Below, one piece after another: positions 26,540 to 34,560 of a DNA stretch of 64,000 nucleotides (within the stretch, counting starts at the first letter, position 1; the number at the start of each line of letters is the position of its first letter). The notes beneath the pieces were generated by a model, which made no database searches, had not been told where the DNA came from, and saw only the letters and a list, made by a program, of their open reading frames with translations. The stretch spans positions 62,001-126,000 of the forward strand of contig JAFVWT010000010.1 in the NCBI GenBank assembly GCA_017501525.1, given 5' to 3'. Source of the stretch: Bacteroidales bacterium. GTDB lineage: Bacteria; Bacteroidota; Bacteroidia; Bacteroidales; UBA932. A program made the position numbers and the translations under genes.

Positions 26540-27877
26540 TTATTCAATAAGTGTGGCAATAAGTGTTGCGGATGTGCAACTTTCCACTTTTACTTTTGCG
26601 TAGTCTCCCGCTTTGTATCCAGGTGCAGAGAATACACAAACTTTATTACCGAGAGTTCTACCGAAGAGTTGGTCGGAATCTCTCTTTGAGGTTCCTTCGA
26701 TCAGAACTTCGTAAATTTTACCTATGCAATCTTTGTTCCGTTCTAATGATATTGCACTTTGAAGTTCGATAATTTCATTTAGCCTTCTTGTTTTGGTCTC
26801 CAATGGTACATCATCTTCAAAGTGGCGAGCAGCCTTTGTATTAGGTCTTTGAGAGTATTGGAACATAAAAGCACTATCAAATTTGACATTTTTCATTAGT
26901 TCGATAGTTGCTTGATGATCCTCCTCTGTCTCACTACAGAATCCCGCGATAATATCGGTAGTGATGGCGGCATCAGGAATTATTTCCCTGATTTTGTCGA
27001 TCCGTTCAAGGTATGTCGCGGAGTCGTATTTTCTATTCATCTTTTCCAACATCCTGTCGCTACCCGATTGGACCGGCAAATGGATGTGGGTGCAGATATT
27101 CGGATACATCGCCATAGAGTACAATACGGCATTGCTCATATCTTTTGGATGTGAAGTTGAGAATCTCACTCTTAAGTCGGGAGCAACAAGGGCTACAAGT
27201 TCGAGGAGCTGTGCAAAATTTACGCTCTTTGTAGGATTGGCAGGATCTTTCCAAAGGTATGAATCGACATTTTGTCCCAAAAGATTGACCTCCTTGTAAC
27301 CGGCATTGTATAAAGATGTAGCCTCTTGAACAATAGTATAGGGATCTCTACTACGTTCACGTCCCCTTACATATGGTACAATACAATATGTACACATATT
27401 ATTGCATCCACGCATAATGGAGATAAAGGAAGTTACTCCGTTTTTATCCATTCTTACCGGTTCTATATCGGCATAAGTTTCAGTCATAGATAGGGCAATC
27501 TCCATCTGTTTGTTGTGGGCATCTTCAGACAAAGCTCTGACCAATGTAGGGAGTTCCCTATATGAGTCGGGTCCCACAACCATATCGACAGCGGGATGGC
27601 TCAAAAGGTCCTGTTTAATCCGCTCTGCCATACAACCAAGGACTCCGACCAGCACCTTTCTATGTTTCTTTTCCTGCAAAAATCTATCAAGTCGTCCCCA
27701 CACTCTTTGCTCGGCATTTTCCCTAATGGAGCAAGTGTTTACCAAAATCAAATCGGCATCTTCCAACCTTTCGCATAAGTCATATCCCTCTTTCTTCAGG
27801 ATGGAGAGTACCACTTCGCTGTCGTAGACATTCATTTGACAGCCGTATGTTTCAATAAATAAATTTAAATTACCCAT
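26540..27877 (-). CDS. miaB: tRNA-2-methylthio-N6-dimethylallyladenosine synthase
   Basis: MiaB (445 aa) is a radical-SAM methylthiotransferase that converts i6A37 to ms2i6A37 in tRNAs. The N-terminal UPF0004 domain has ETYGCQMNVYDSE with cluster cysteines, the radical-SAM motif is CNNMCTYCIVPYVRGRE, and a TRAM domain occupies the last 60 residues. Its substrate is made by MiaA, encoded at 61.5 kb. A TATATTTG box on the minus strand (27893-27886) lies just upstream, divergent from the box for the lipoprotein gene. Confidence 0.96.
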   Translation of the reverse strand: MGNLNLFIETYGCQMNVYDSEVVLSILKKEGYDLCERLEDADLILVNTCSIRENAEQRVWGRLDRFLQEKKHRKVLVGVLGCMAERIKQDLLSHPAVDMVVGPDSYRELPTLVRALSEDAHNKQMEIALSMTETYADIEPVRMDKNGVTSFISIMRGCNNMCTYCIVPYVRGRERSRDPYTIVQEATSLYNAGYKEVNLLGQNVDSYLWKDPANPTKSVNFAQLLELVALVAPDLRVRFSTSHPKDMSNAVLYSMAMYPNICTHIHLPVQSGSDRMLEKMNRKYDSATYLERIDKIREIIPDAAITTDIIAGFCSETEEDHQATIELMKNVKFDSAFMFQYSQRPNTKAARHFEDDVPLETKTRRLNEIIELQSAISLERNKDCIGKIYEVLIEGTSKRDSDQLFGRTLGNKVCVFSAPGYKAGDYAKVKVESCTSATLIATLIE

Positions 27878-27885
27878 AGTAACTG

Positions 27886-27909
27886 CAAATATAAGTTTTT
27901 ATATCTTTG
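27886..27909. promoter_or_regulatory. Divergent promoter region between miaB and the LEA-like lipoprotein gene
   Basis: The minus strand carries TATATTTG (27893-27886) toward miaB and the plus strand TATCTTTG (27902-27909) toward the lipoprotein gene. Neither has a good TTTG at -33, so the calls rest on the -7 boxes and position. Confidence 0.45.
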
Positions 27910-27934
27910 CATTGTTAAATTAAAGCACGATTTT

Positions 27935-28438
27935 ATGAGTATAAAAGAGAAAATTTTTAAAAGCATGAGGATATTGTCAATTCTGTCAGGAATGATTTTT
28001 ATAATTTCTTCATGCCAGCAATATAATAAGATTGCAGTTTCAGATTTATCTGTTGACAGTTTTGAGTTTCAAAAGACTACATCTGCCAACATTGAAGTTT
28101 CTGCGCAAGTGGATAATCCGACAAAGGCGACATTGATGTTAGTGGAGGGTAATGCTTTATTGAAAAAGGAAGGTAGGGATTTTATCATACTTAGTATCCC
28201 TGATGATTATTCGGTATCTCCACAGACCAAGACAAAAATTTCTGTAAATGTCAAAGCAGATGTTTTGAATCCAATTGAAATAATAGCTTCAGGCTTAAAT
28301 TTTGCATCCTGGGATTTGTCTCGCTTTACGGTTTGTGGAAAACTTGTTGTCAAGTCTGACAAAGGATTCAAAAAAGTGATTAGACTTAGAGATGAGCCTC
28401 TTGAAAATGTTTTAGAGGTGATTTCGCAGATATTTTAG
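27935..28438 (+). CDS. LEA14-like lipoprotein
   Basis: This 167-aa protein has an N-terminal lipoprotein signal ending in the lipobox IISSC (Cys27). The mature part resembles the late-embryogenesis-abundant type 2 (WHy) beta sandwich: VEVSAQVDNPTKATLML-like spacing followed by the strand pattern of LEA14. A second in-frame ATG at 27965 would give a more usual short signal peptide. Function unknown; probably in the periplasm or outer membrane. A SPOR gene follows 16 bp later. Confidence 0.72.
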   Translation: MSIKEKIFKSMRILSILSGMIFIISSCQQYNKIAVSDLSVDSFEFQKTTSANIEVSAQVDNPTKATLMLVEGNALLKKEGRDFIILSIPDDYSVSPQTKTKISVNVKADVLNPIEIIASGLNFASWDLSRFTVCGKLVVKSDKGFKKVIRLRDEPLENVLEVISQIF

Positions 28439-28454
28439 TTAAGTGTTTGGTAAT

Positions 28455-28913
28455 ATGAAATTTAATAAAATTATTCCGCTTGTTGCAGTGTTGTTTTTTG
28501 GAGCGGTATCGTCATTTGCTCAGGAAGAAACGGATACATTGGTTATAGAGAAAAGGGAGAAGAGTTATTTGCAATTAATAGATACTTTGGGGGAATCTTT
28601 TTCTATGCCTGATTCTTTGAAGGCTGCTTTGCAAATGCAGGTGGAGAAGAACAAGGGACGCAAGAGTTCTGTATATAGGATTCGTATCTTCTTTGACAAT
28701 AGTCAGAATGCAAGAAATGTATCAACAGAGGTAGTTGATACATTTAAAGTCTATTATCCTGATATTCCAGTATATAGGAGTTATTCTAATCCATATTTCA
28801 AGGTAACTGTCGGAGACTTCAGAACCAAATCTGATGCAATGAGATTCCTGGAAGCTATAAGGCCAAAATATCCGACGGTATTTTTGGTTAAAGAGCCCTT
28901 TTCCACCATTTAG
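28455..28913 (+). CDS. SPOR-domain secreted protein
   Basis: This 152-aa protein has a signal peptide (about 1-22, ending near SFAQE), a short linker and a C-terminal SPOR domain (about 80-150: VYRIRIFFDNSQNA, YFKVTVGDFRTKSDAMRFL). SPOR domains bind glycan strands denuded of stem peptides, often at division septa. The ATG at 28455 is preferred over an in-frame GTG at 28443. Its 3' end overlaps convergent glsB by 26 bp. Confidence 0.85.
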   Translation: MKFNKIIPLVAVLFFGAVSSFAQEETDTLVIEKREKSYLQLIDTLGESFSMPDSLKAALQMQVEKNKGRKSSVYRIRIFFDNSQNARNVSTEVVDTFKVYYPDIPVYRSYSNPYFKVTVGDFRTKSDAMRFLEAIRPKYPTVFLVKEPFSTI

Positions 28914-29856
28914 GTAGGAATCTTTTGGTTAGAGAACGTAATGTCTCTTGCATCGGACGAAGATGTCTTTCAACTTTTTCGGGATAAATGTCTTTGATAT
29001 TTACCAGGATTCCTGTCTCTTCAACATTCCCGAAACTTTCATTCAGGGCGGTTCCGAAGACTCTCATTGATGGTGAAAGGTTCATATATGAATTAATGAG
29101 AGGAGGTATATTTTCTCCATTGAGCTTTATCTCCTTTTGGAGTACTCTATATGCTTCATTGTACTCCAAATCGTTGAATAGTTCCTGGTAGTATTTGTTT
29201 TCAGGGTCGTAATCGAGAGGCTCAATTGGTTCAACTATTTTGTCGGGATCGTTGAAATATTTATGCAAGAAGTTAAGTAGGGTATTTCTCGCTTTGAGGT
29301 TATATGATGAGTACATAGTAACCTTTCCGAAGAAATATTTGTAATTGTCATATTTTATCATCAGGGCTCCGAGTCCGTCCCAAAGGTTGTCCAATGAATA
29401 GAGACTTTTTCTGCGGAGATTCATACTTTGGTAGTTGGGTTGTATGAAAGACCTTCCAAGTTCGATTGTGAAAGGCAAGTAATCTCTTACAAATTCTTCA
29501 GAGTATGAGAATAACTCTCTTGTAGCCATCTTTTCAGTGGGAAGTCCTCCGCACAGGATATATCTGTAGCCACCAATGATTTCCTTGTTTTCTGGGTCCC
29601 AAACAATCAATTGTTTGTATGGATATTTGGGATCTGTGTCATACTCATCAATATCACACTCTTTCCCGGTTCCTCCTCCATTTGCTCTGAAAGATAATTC
29701 TCTAAGACGTCCTATCTCTCTCATAATGTTGGGAGAGTCGGCAAATGTTACCTCATATAATTCGTTACCTCCTTTACGGGTCGTCCGAATATATTTGGAA
29801 GGAGTTAGTTCTTTTTTGATCAGTTTCCTGTCTATTGGTTGAATGATTGGATTCAT
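28888..29856 (-). CDS. glsB: Glycine-lipid N-acyltransferase (GlsB/OlsB-like GNAT)
   Basis: This 322-aa acyl-ACP-dependent N-acyltransferase has the OlsB-like GNAT fold, recognisable from the RLRELSFRANGGGTGKECDIDEYD segment, GGYRY and IELGRSFIQPNYQ. In Bacteroides, GlsB adds a 3-hydroxy-fatty acid to the glycine amine as the first step of glycine-lipid (and flavolipin/lipid 654) synthesis. It lies 6 bp downstream of glsA on the same strand, the arrangement known in Bacteroides. OlsB-type ornithine lipid synthesis is the alternative, but the phylum favours glycine. Confidence 0.87.
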   Translation of the reverse strand: MNPIIQPIDRKLIKKELTPSKYIRTTRKGGNELYEVTFADSPNIMREIGRLRELSFRANGGGTGKECDIDEYDTDPKYPYKQLIVWDPENKEIIGGYRYILCGGLPTEKMATRELFSYSEEFVRDYLPFTIELGRSFIQPNYQSMNLRRKSLYSLDNLWDGLGALMIKYDNYKYFFGKVTMYSSYNLKARNTLLNFLHKYFNDPDKIVEPIEPLDYDPENKYYQELFNDLEYNEAYRVLQKEIKLNGENIPPLINSYMNLSPSMRVFGTALNESFGNVEETGILVNIKDIYPEKVERHLRPMQETLRSLTKRFLPKWWKRAL

Positions 29857-29862
29857 ATAATT

Positions 29863-30690
29863 TTATTTAGGTAGGTTATAGCATTTTTCTCGTATGATTT
29901 TACACCATTCTTTGGGGCTTGTCCCATTTGTCAATTGGCTATGTGATATCGGCTCACCAATATAGAGATCGAAATGGTTTCCTTTGTTCTTGAACATCTC
30001 ATCGGGGAGGAATATTGTTTCAACATTAAATTTTATTCCAAGGCGTTTTCTGATGTTGGCCAACCTGTAGAAAAAATTAGAGTTTTTCCCTGAAAAGTAC
30101 ATCGGGACAATATCTCTATTGGTTTCTATAGCTTTTGAGACAAATGTTTTCTTCCATTCAAGGTCTTTAATCTCTTTGCCAATAAGGCGTGAGCATAGTC
30201 CTGCAGGGAAATATAGTATCTGATTCTCTGAAGTAAATGCTTCGTTGAAGACATTTGAGCTGTTATGTTTCATTTTCCCGTACTTATTGACCGGGACAAA
30301 GACGGGTGTGAGCGGCTCAATGTGCATAAGAAGATCATTTACCACAAATTTTACCTTGTTGTCAAATATTTTTCCAAGATAAGAAATAAGGACAACCCCA
30401 TCCATCCCACCCAATGGGTGGTTTGAAACAAAAACATATCTTTTGTCCGGGTCTAATTTGGTGTTAAGATGGACATTGAAGTGTATGTCAAATTCTTTAA
30501 CCATTGCATGAGCAAATTCGACTCCGGATATGGATGTATGACGTTTAAGGATGTCATTTAGTTCATCCTGATGTATGATTCTCTTGATGTAGTTTATGAT
30601 AAATCGCGGAACTCTTTTTGCCAATTTCTCACTTTTACTACTAATAATTTTATCTACATCTATTTGAAGTGGCTCCCTATGATTCCCCAT
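29863..30690 (-). CDS. glsA: Glycine-lipid O-acyltransferase (GlsA-like, PlsC family)
   Basis: This 275-aa PlsC-type acyltransferase would add the second fatty acid onto the 3-hydroxyl of N-acyl glycine. The catalytic block is modified to NHPLGGMDG (in place of NHxxxxD: His and Asp are kept), and a later YFPAGLCSR block matches the FPEG motif of the family. It heads the glsA-glsB pair and has a consensus promoter at 30706-30737. Confidence 0.85.
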   Translation of the reverse strand: MGNHREPLQIDVDKIISSKSEKLAKRVPRFIINYIKRIIHQDELNDILKRHTSISGVEFAHAMVKEFDIHFNVHLNTKLDPDKRYVFVSNHPLGGMDGVVLISYLGKIFDNKVKFVVNDLLMHIEPLTPVFVPVNKYGKMKHNSSNVFNEAFTSENQILYFPAGLCSRLIGKEIKDLEWKKTFVSKAIETNRDIVPMYFSGKNSNFFYRLANIRKRLGIKFNVETIFLPDEMFKNKGNHFDLYIGEPISHSQLTNGTSPKEWCKIIREKCYNLPK

Positions 30691-30705
30691 GTTCTATTTT
30701 TATGA

Positions 30706-30737
30706 CAAATATACGCAACAAGCGAGTGAAAAGCAAA
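30706..30737 (-). promoter_or_regulatory. Bacteroidetes-type promoter for glsA-glsB
   Basis: On the minus strand TTTG (30737-30734), a 20-base spacer, TATATTTG (30713-30706), then the glsA ATG at 30690. The -33 box is one arm of a small hairpin (CAAAGC-GCCA-GCTTTG, 30734-30749) at the edge of the palindromic island. Confidence 0.72.
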
Positions 30738-30990
30738 GCGCCAGCTTTGATTTTTGCAACGAGCGCATAGGAGCGCAGCGACCAAGCCCCCTTAAAAGGG
30801 GGTTTGGGGGTTGTAGAAAAGAAGGAAGCGGCAAATCAAAGCCGCGACCCTTCGAAAATGGAATACCACCACCCTAAGTTCTAACCACCACCCCCAAGTT
30901 AAAACCACCACTCTCCCGTCAACCAGTTCCCCAAAAGGAACATCAACCGCCATAGATACCCAACGAGCGCAGTAGTATTTCTACCCTATA
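30718..30990. repeat. Palindrome- and repeat-rich island between glsA and rpoN
   Basis: This stretch looks more G+C-rich than its surroundings and has no plausible gene. It holds the inverted pair GCTTTGATTTTTGC (30744-30757) / GCAAATCAAAGC (30831-30842), the hairpin CCCCCTT-AA-AAGGGGG (30787-30802), the direct repeat CAACGAGCGCA (30758 and 30961), three tandem ACCACCAC-led units of about 19-20 bp (30865, 30884, 30904), and GTTCC-GGAAC (30926-30941). It may be a remnant of a mobile element. From 30991 to the rpoN leader I see nothing but AT-rich DNA and a TATCTTTG box at 31145-31152. Confidence 0.7.
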
Positions 30991-31190
30991 ATGGTAAAAA
31001 TAAGAGGGAATAAAGTGAATAGCAAATCCTGGGGAATATAAATATTCAAAACAAGTTTTCGTAATTAGGTTTCCATAAGTCTCTGAATACCAGTATTGCC
31101 ATCAATATTTCCTTTAGTTAGTTAGATTTTACGGAGATAATATCTATCTTTGTGATAGAACTGTGGTTTCATATTTGTAAAGGATAAGTT

Positions 31191-32600
31191 ATGATTAAGC
31201 AAGGACTGCAACAAAAACAGCAACAAGGGCTCTCGCCTCTGCAGATTCAAACTATAAAATTGTTGGAACTTCCTACAATGGAACTTGAGCAGAGGATTAA
31301 AAAGGAAATTGAGGAGAATCCTGTTTTGGACGAGGTGATTTCATCTGAAGAGACAGAGGAAGGTACTCCCAAGAATGTCTCTTTGAGTGAGTATTCGGCT
31401 GATGATCCTACGCCATCATATAAACTTTATGTCAACAATCAAGGTAAAGACCTTAAGCCTCAGTATAATACATTCTCGGTAAAGGAGAGTTTCCATCAGA
31501 ATCTATTAATGCAGCTTGGATATAGTGATTTGAGAGGGAAGGATAGGCAGATAGCGCAGTTTGTTATTGGTAGTCTGGATGATGATGGATATTTGAGGCG
31601 TGACATAGAGTCCCTCACTGATGATATTGCTTTCCGTCTGAATATAGACACTACACCAGAAAAAGTCGAAGAGATTCTTACTAAGATTCAGGAATTTGAA
31701 CCGGTAGGAGTAGGAGCAAGAAATCTTCAGGAGTGTCTTTTGTTGCAGTTGCGGGCACTTAAGCAAACCCCTTCAAGGGTTATAGCTGAGACTATATTGG
31801 AAGATTATTTTGAGGAATTTACCAGAAAGCACTATGACAAAATAATCTCCAGAATGTCTATAACAAGGGAACAACTTAAGGAGGCAATGGAAGAGATAAT
31901 TCATTTGAATCCCCGTCCCGGCGGACAGATTGATGATTCATACGTTGAACAAGCCCAGCAGGTTATTCCCGATTTCATATTAGAGAATAAAGATGGAGAA
32001 CTTATTCTCAGTATGCCTAAATTCTCAGTTCCGGAGTTGCGTGTAAACAAGAGATATGCTGATATATTGCTTAATTCGGCAAATTCGGCAGGAAAGAGTG
32101 GCAAAGAGGCAGTCTCTTTTGTAAAGCAGAAACTTGACTCGGCAAAGTGGTTTGTTGAGGCTATAAAACAACGTCAGAACACATTGTATAACACGATGAA
32201 TGCTATTCTCAACTTCCAGAAAGATTTCTTTCAGGAGGGTGATGAAACAAAGCTCAAGCCTATGGTTCTTAAGAATATAGCTGAGAAGACAGGCCTTGAC
32301 ATATCGACTATCTCTCGTGTTGTCAACTGCAAATATATCCAGACCCATTTTGGCATCTACTCTCTCAAGTATTTCTTTTCGGAGGGACTTATGAATAATA
32401 GTGGGGAAGAGGTCTCTACCCGGGAGATTAAGAAAGTCCTTATGGAGAGTGTGGAAAATGAAGACAAACGCAAACCTCTTACAGATGAGGAACTTGTAAA
32501 TGTTCTTGCTGATAAGGGGTATAAGGTTGCCCGTAGGACCGTGGCAAAATACAGGGAACAACTCAATATTCCTATTGCCCGTTTGCGTAAGGAGATATAG
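31191..32600 (+). CDS. rpoN: RNA polymerase sigma-54 factor
   Basis: Sigma-54 (469 aa) directs RNA polymerase to -24/-12 promoters and needs AAA+ activators. Region I is Gln/Leu-rich (QGLQQKQQQGLSPLQIQTIKLLELP), followed by an acidic region II, the core-binding domain, an HTH, and the RpoN box ARRTVAKYRE at residues 447-456. A -7-like TATCTTTG lies at 31145-31152. No activator gene is in the window, and I did not find a clear GG-N10-GC sigma-54 promoter near any gene. Confidence 0.97.
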   Translation: MIKQGLQQKQQQGLSPLQIQTIKLLELPTMELEQRIKKEIEENPVLDEVISSEETEEGTPKNVSLSEYSADDPTPSYKLYVNNQGKDLKPQYNTFSVKESFHQNLLMQLGYSDLRGKDRQIAQFVIGSLDDDGYLRRDIESLTDDIAFRLNIDTTPEKVEEILTKIQEFEPVGVGARNLQECLLLQLRALKQTPSRVIAETILEDYFEEFTRKHYDKIISRMSITREQLKEAMEEIIHLNPRPGGQIDDSYVEQAQQVIPDFILENKDGELILSMPKFSVPELRVNKRYADILLNSANSAGKSGKEAVSFVKQKLDSAKWFVEAIKQRQNTLYNTMNAILNFQKDFFQEGDETKLKPMVLKNIAEKTGLDISTISRVVNCKYIQTHFGIYSLKYFFSEGLMNNSGEEVSTREIKKVLMESVENEDKRKPLTDEELVNVLADKGYKVARRTVAKYREQLNIPIARLRKEI

Positions 32601-32607
32601 GAAACTA

Positions 32608-33261
32608 TTAAAGTTTACTACCAAACGCGAGGTCTCCGGCATCACCAAGTCCGGGAACGATATACGACTTGTTTGTCAATTCTTCATCTACTGCCCCTGT
32701 CCAAAGTGTTATATTCTTATGTGGCAAATTCTTTGACAGGTATTCTACTCCATAGAAACTTGCAATTGGACATACGAGATGTACAGCCGAAGGAGTACCT
32801 GATTCCAGCAGTTTGTTATATGCGAGGACAAGCGAAGCCCCTGTTGCAAGCATTGTATCTGCAATGATGAGTACTTTCCCCTCTATTGATGGAGAGGTCA
32901 TATATTCCATCTTAATTTCAAACTTGTTGTCTTTGCCATATTTTCTATATGCAGCTACGAAGGCATTTTGTGCTCTGTCAAAATAGTTAAGTATGCCGTT
33001 ATGCAGAGGCAGACCTGCCCTTAGGACAGTCGAAACGACTAAATTGTCGGATGTTAGTTGGCAATTGGCTATTCCCAATGGTGTAACGACCTCTTTTTCC
33101 TGGTAGTTCAGGGTTTTGCTTATTTCGTATGCAAAAATTTCTCCTATCCTTTCAAGGTTTCTTCTGAATCTCATGGGATCTTTCTGGATGGATTTGTCCC
33201 TGATTTCTGCTATAAACTGATTGAGAACCGAATTCTCTTGGCCAAGATTAATAATTTTCAT
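32608..33261 (-). CDS. upp: Uracil phosphoribosyltransferase
   Basis: UPRTase (217 aa) converts uracil and PRPP to UMP for pyrimidine salvage. The PRPP loop is IIADTMLATGAS, and the uracil-binding C-terminal segment is YIVPGLGDAGDLAFG. It is convergent with rpoN (7 bp gap). The upstream DNA contains copy g of the intergenic repeat, and a TATATTTG box at 33363-33356. Salvage matters here because the de novo gene pyrB in this window has an internal stop. Confidence 0.95.
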   Translation of the reverse strand: MKIINLGQENSVLNQFIAEIRDKSIQKDPMRFRRNLERIGEIFAYEISKTLNYQEKEVVTPLGIANCQLTSDNLVVSTVLRAGLPLHNGILNYFDRAQNAFVAAYRKYGKDNKFEIKMEYMTSPSIEGKVLIIADTMLATGASLVLAYNKLLESGTPSAVHLVCPIASFYGVEYLSKNLPHKNITLWTGAVDEELTNKSYIVPGLGDAGDLAFGSKL

Positions 33262-33296
33262 ATTGGGTCGTTATTTTTATCTGCTCTTTCCGTTTG

Positions 33297-33352
33297 TGGG
33301 ATATTCTATAAATTCTACAAGCAAAAGTCTTTTATAGAACATCACAAAGACA
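33297..33352 (-). repeat. Copy g of the intergenic repeat, upstream of upp
   Basis: A short (about 55 bp) form with both ends: in plus reading GGGATATTCTATAAATTC ... CTTTTATAGAACATC. In the sense of upp it reads GATGTTCTATAAAAGACTTT ... TTTATAGAATATCCC. It forms most of the upp leader and ends 36 bases before the ATG. Confidence 0.75.
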
Positions 33353-33368
33353 AGACAAATATAAGACT

Positions 33369-34046
33369 TTATCTGATATTTTCGTCTGAGAAACTATAAT
33401 AATTGTTTCCTGCAATGATAATATGATCCATTAGTGTAATCTCGAAAAGTGAGGCGGCCTCCTTTAACAATGCTGTATGTTTTTTGTCTTGAACTCCAGG
33501 ATAGGGGTTTCCGGAGGGGTGGTTATGTACGAGGATAATTGCGCTGGCAAGTTTCTCGACAGCTTTTTTAATGATGAGTCTGGAATCCATTATTGTGCTG
33601 TGTACTCCCCCTGAACTCAGTCTCTCTTTTGAAATTATTTTGTTTGCTCTATTGAGGTATATCACCCAACATTCTTCGTGTGTCAGGTTTTTGAGCTTTG
33701 GTATGAATATATCTGCAACAGATTTGGAACATGTAATAGTTTCCCTCTTAAGAGGTTTTTCATATTGAATTCTCAATGCCAATTCGTTTAGTGCGAGCAA
33801 TCTTGTCGCTTTTGCTGCTCCTATGCCATCTATGCTGCACAACATCTCAAATGAGTATTCGGATAGCTTGTTTAATGAGTTGTCACAGCTTGAAAGAATT
33901 TTTCGGGATAACTCTACGGCGCTCAATTCTCTTGTTCCTGAGTTTATTAGAATGGCCAATAGTTCTGCGTCACTTAGTGATGCGGCACCTGAATCTATCA
34001 TTTTTTCCCTCGGTCTGTCGTCACTTTTCCAATCTTTGATTTTCAT
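33369..34046 (-). CDS. radC: RadC/JAB-domain protein
   Basis: This 225-aa protein has an N-terminal helix-hairpin-helix region (about 15-85: DGIGAAKATRLLAL) and a C-terminal JAB1/MPN metallo-domain with the metal motif HNHPSGNPYPGVQD. The family is named RadC after a mis-assigned repair phenotype; its true activity is not established. It is encoded downstream of rpsT with a terminator between, so it is transcribed separately. Confidence 0.93.
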   Translation of the reverse strand: MKIKDWKSDDRPREKMIDSGAASLSDAELLAILINSGTRELSAVELSRKILSSCDNSLNKLSEYSFEMLCSIDGIGAAKATRLLALNELALRIQYEKPLKRETITCSKSVADIFIPKLKNLTHEECWVIYLNRANKIISKERLSSGGVHSTIMDSRLIIKKAVEKLASAIILVHNHPSGNPYPGVQDKKHTALLKEAASLFEITLMDHIIIAGNNYYSFSDENIR

Positions 34047-34060
34047 GTCCGATCATAATA

Positions 34061-34094
34061 AAAAAAACTTCTACAAAGATGTAGAAGTTTTTTT
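34061..34094 (-). terminator. Intrinsic terminator after tRNA-Glu/rpsT
   Basis: A perfect 14-bp stem (AAAAAAACTTCTAC / GTAGAAGTTTTTTT) with a 6-base loop. It lies 24 bp after the rpsT stop on the minus strand and also works on the plus strand. Confidence 0.9.
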
Positions 34095-34118
34095 CTATTT
34101 CTGTACTGAAACGTAAAA

Positions 34119-34370
34119 TTATAGGCTATTTACGTAAACTGTAATTCCACTTTTAAGATTTGCTGCTTTGTTTTTGTGGATAACATTAATCTTCGCTAGT
34201 TTATCAATCATTGAACAAACTTTAGGAAGACTTGAAAGTGCAGCTTCTTTGTCTGTTGTATTTCGAATCGCTCTTATAGCGTTTCTTGTGGTCTTTGCAT
34301 AATAACGATTATGCAACCTGCGTGTCTCGTTTTGACGATTACGCTTTTCTGCTGATGCGTGATTTGCCAT
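34119..34370 (-). CDS. rpsT: 30S ribosomal protein S20
   Basis: S20 (83 aa) is a three-helix protein that binds 16S rRNA early in assembly. The start [15 protein letters not shown] and the basic composition are typical, as is the C-terminal KAANLKSGI segment. Its ATG is only 17 bp after the CCA end of tRNA-Glu, and one promoter upstream of the tRNA (34508-34538) appears to serve both. Confidence 0.97.
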   Translation of the reverse strand: MANHASAEKRNRQNETRRLHNRYYAKTTRNAIRAIRNTTDKEAALSSLPKVCSMIDKLAKINVIHKNKAANLKSGITVYVNSL

Positions 34371-34387
34371 TTTACTCTTTTTTTATA

Positions 34388-34462
34388 TGGTACTGGGTAG
34401 GGGAATCGAACCCCTATTGCAAGAATGAAAATCTTGAGTCCTAACCGTTAGACGAACCCAGC
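34388..34462 (-). tRNA. tRNA-Glu (anticodon TTC)
   Basis: A 75-base tRNA with the CCA end encoded. The acceptor stem GCTGGGT pairs with ACCCAGT (first pair G-U). The anticodon arm is CAAGA-TTTTCAT-TCTTG with anticodon TTC, and the T-arm is AGGGG-TTCGATT-CCCCT. It is the leader of the rpsT transcript. Confidence 0.96.
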
Positions 34463-34507
34463 ATATTATTTCTTATCTCTCAGCCTCATTTCTTTCTTTC
34501 GGGACTG

Positions 34508-34538
34508 CAAAGGTAGACATAATATTTTAAAATCCAAA
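34508..34538 (-). promoter_or_regulatory. Bacteroidetes-type promoter for tRNA-Glu/rpsT
   Basis: On the minus strand TTTG (34538-34535), 19-base spacer, TACCTTTG (34515-34508); the tRNA begins about 46 bases further on. Confidence 0.75.
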
Positions 34539-34560
34539 TTTATTTTGAATTTTTTTTCAA

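Noticed and set aside
30689..30877. A 62-codon plus-strand frame in the glsA-rpoN gap
   Set aside because: It consists of the palindromes and G/C runs of the repeat island and overlaps the glsA promoter; no protein family features.
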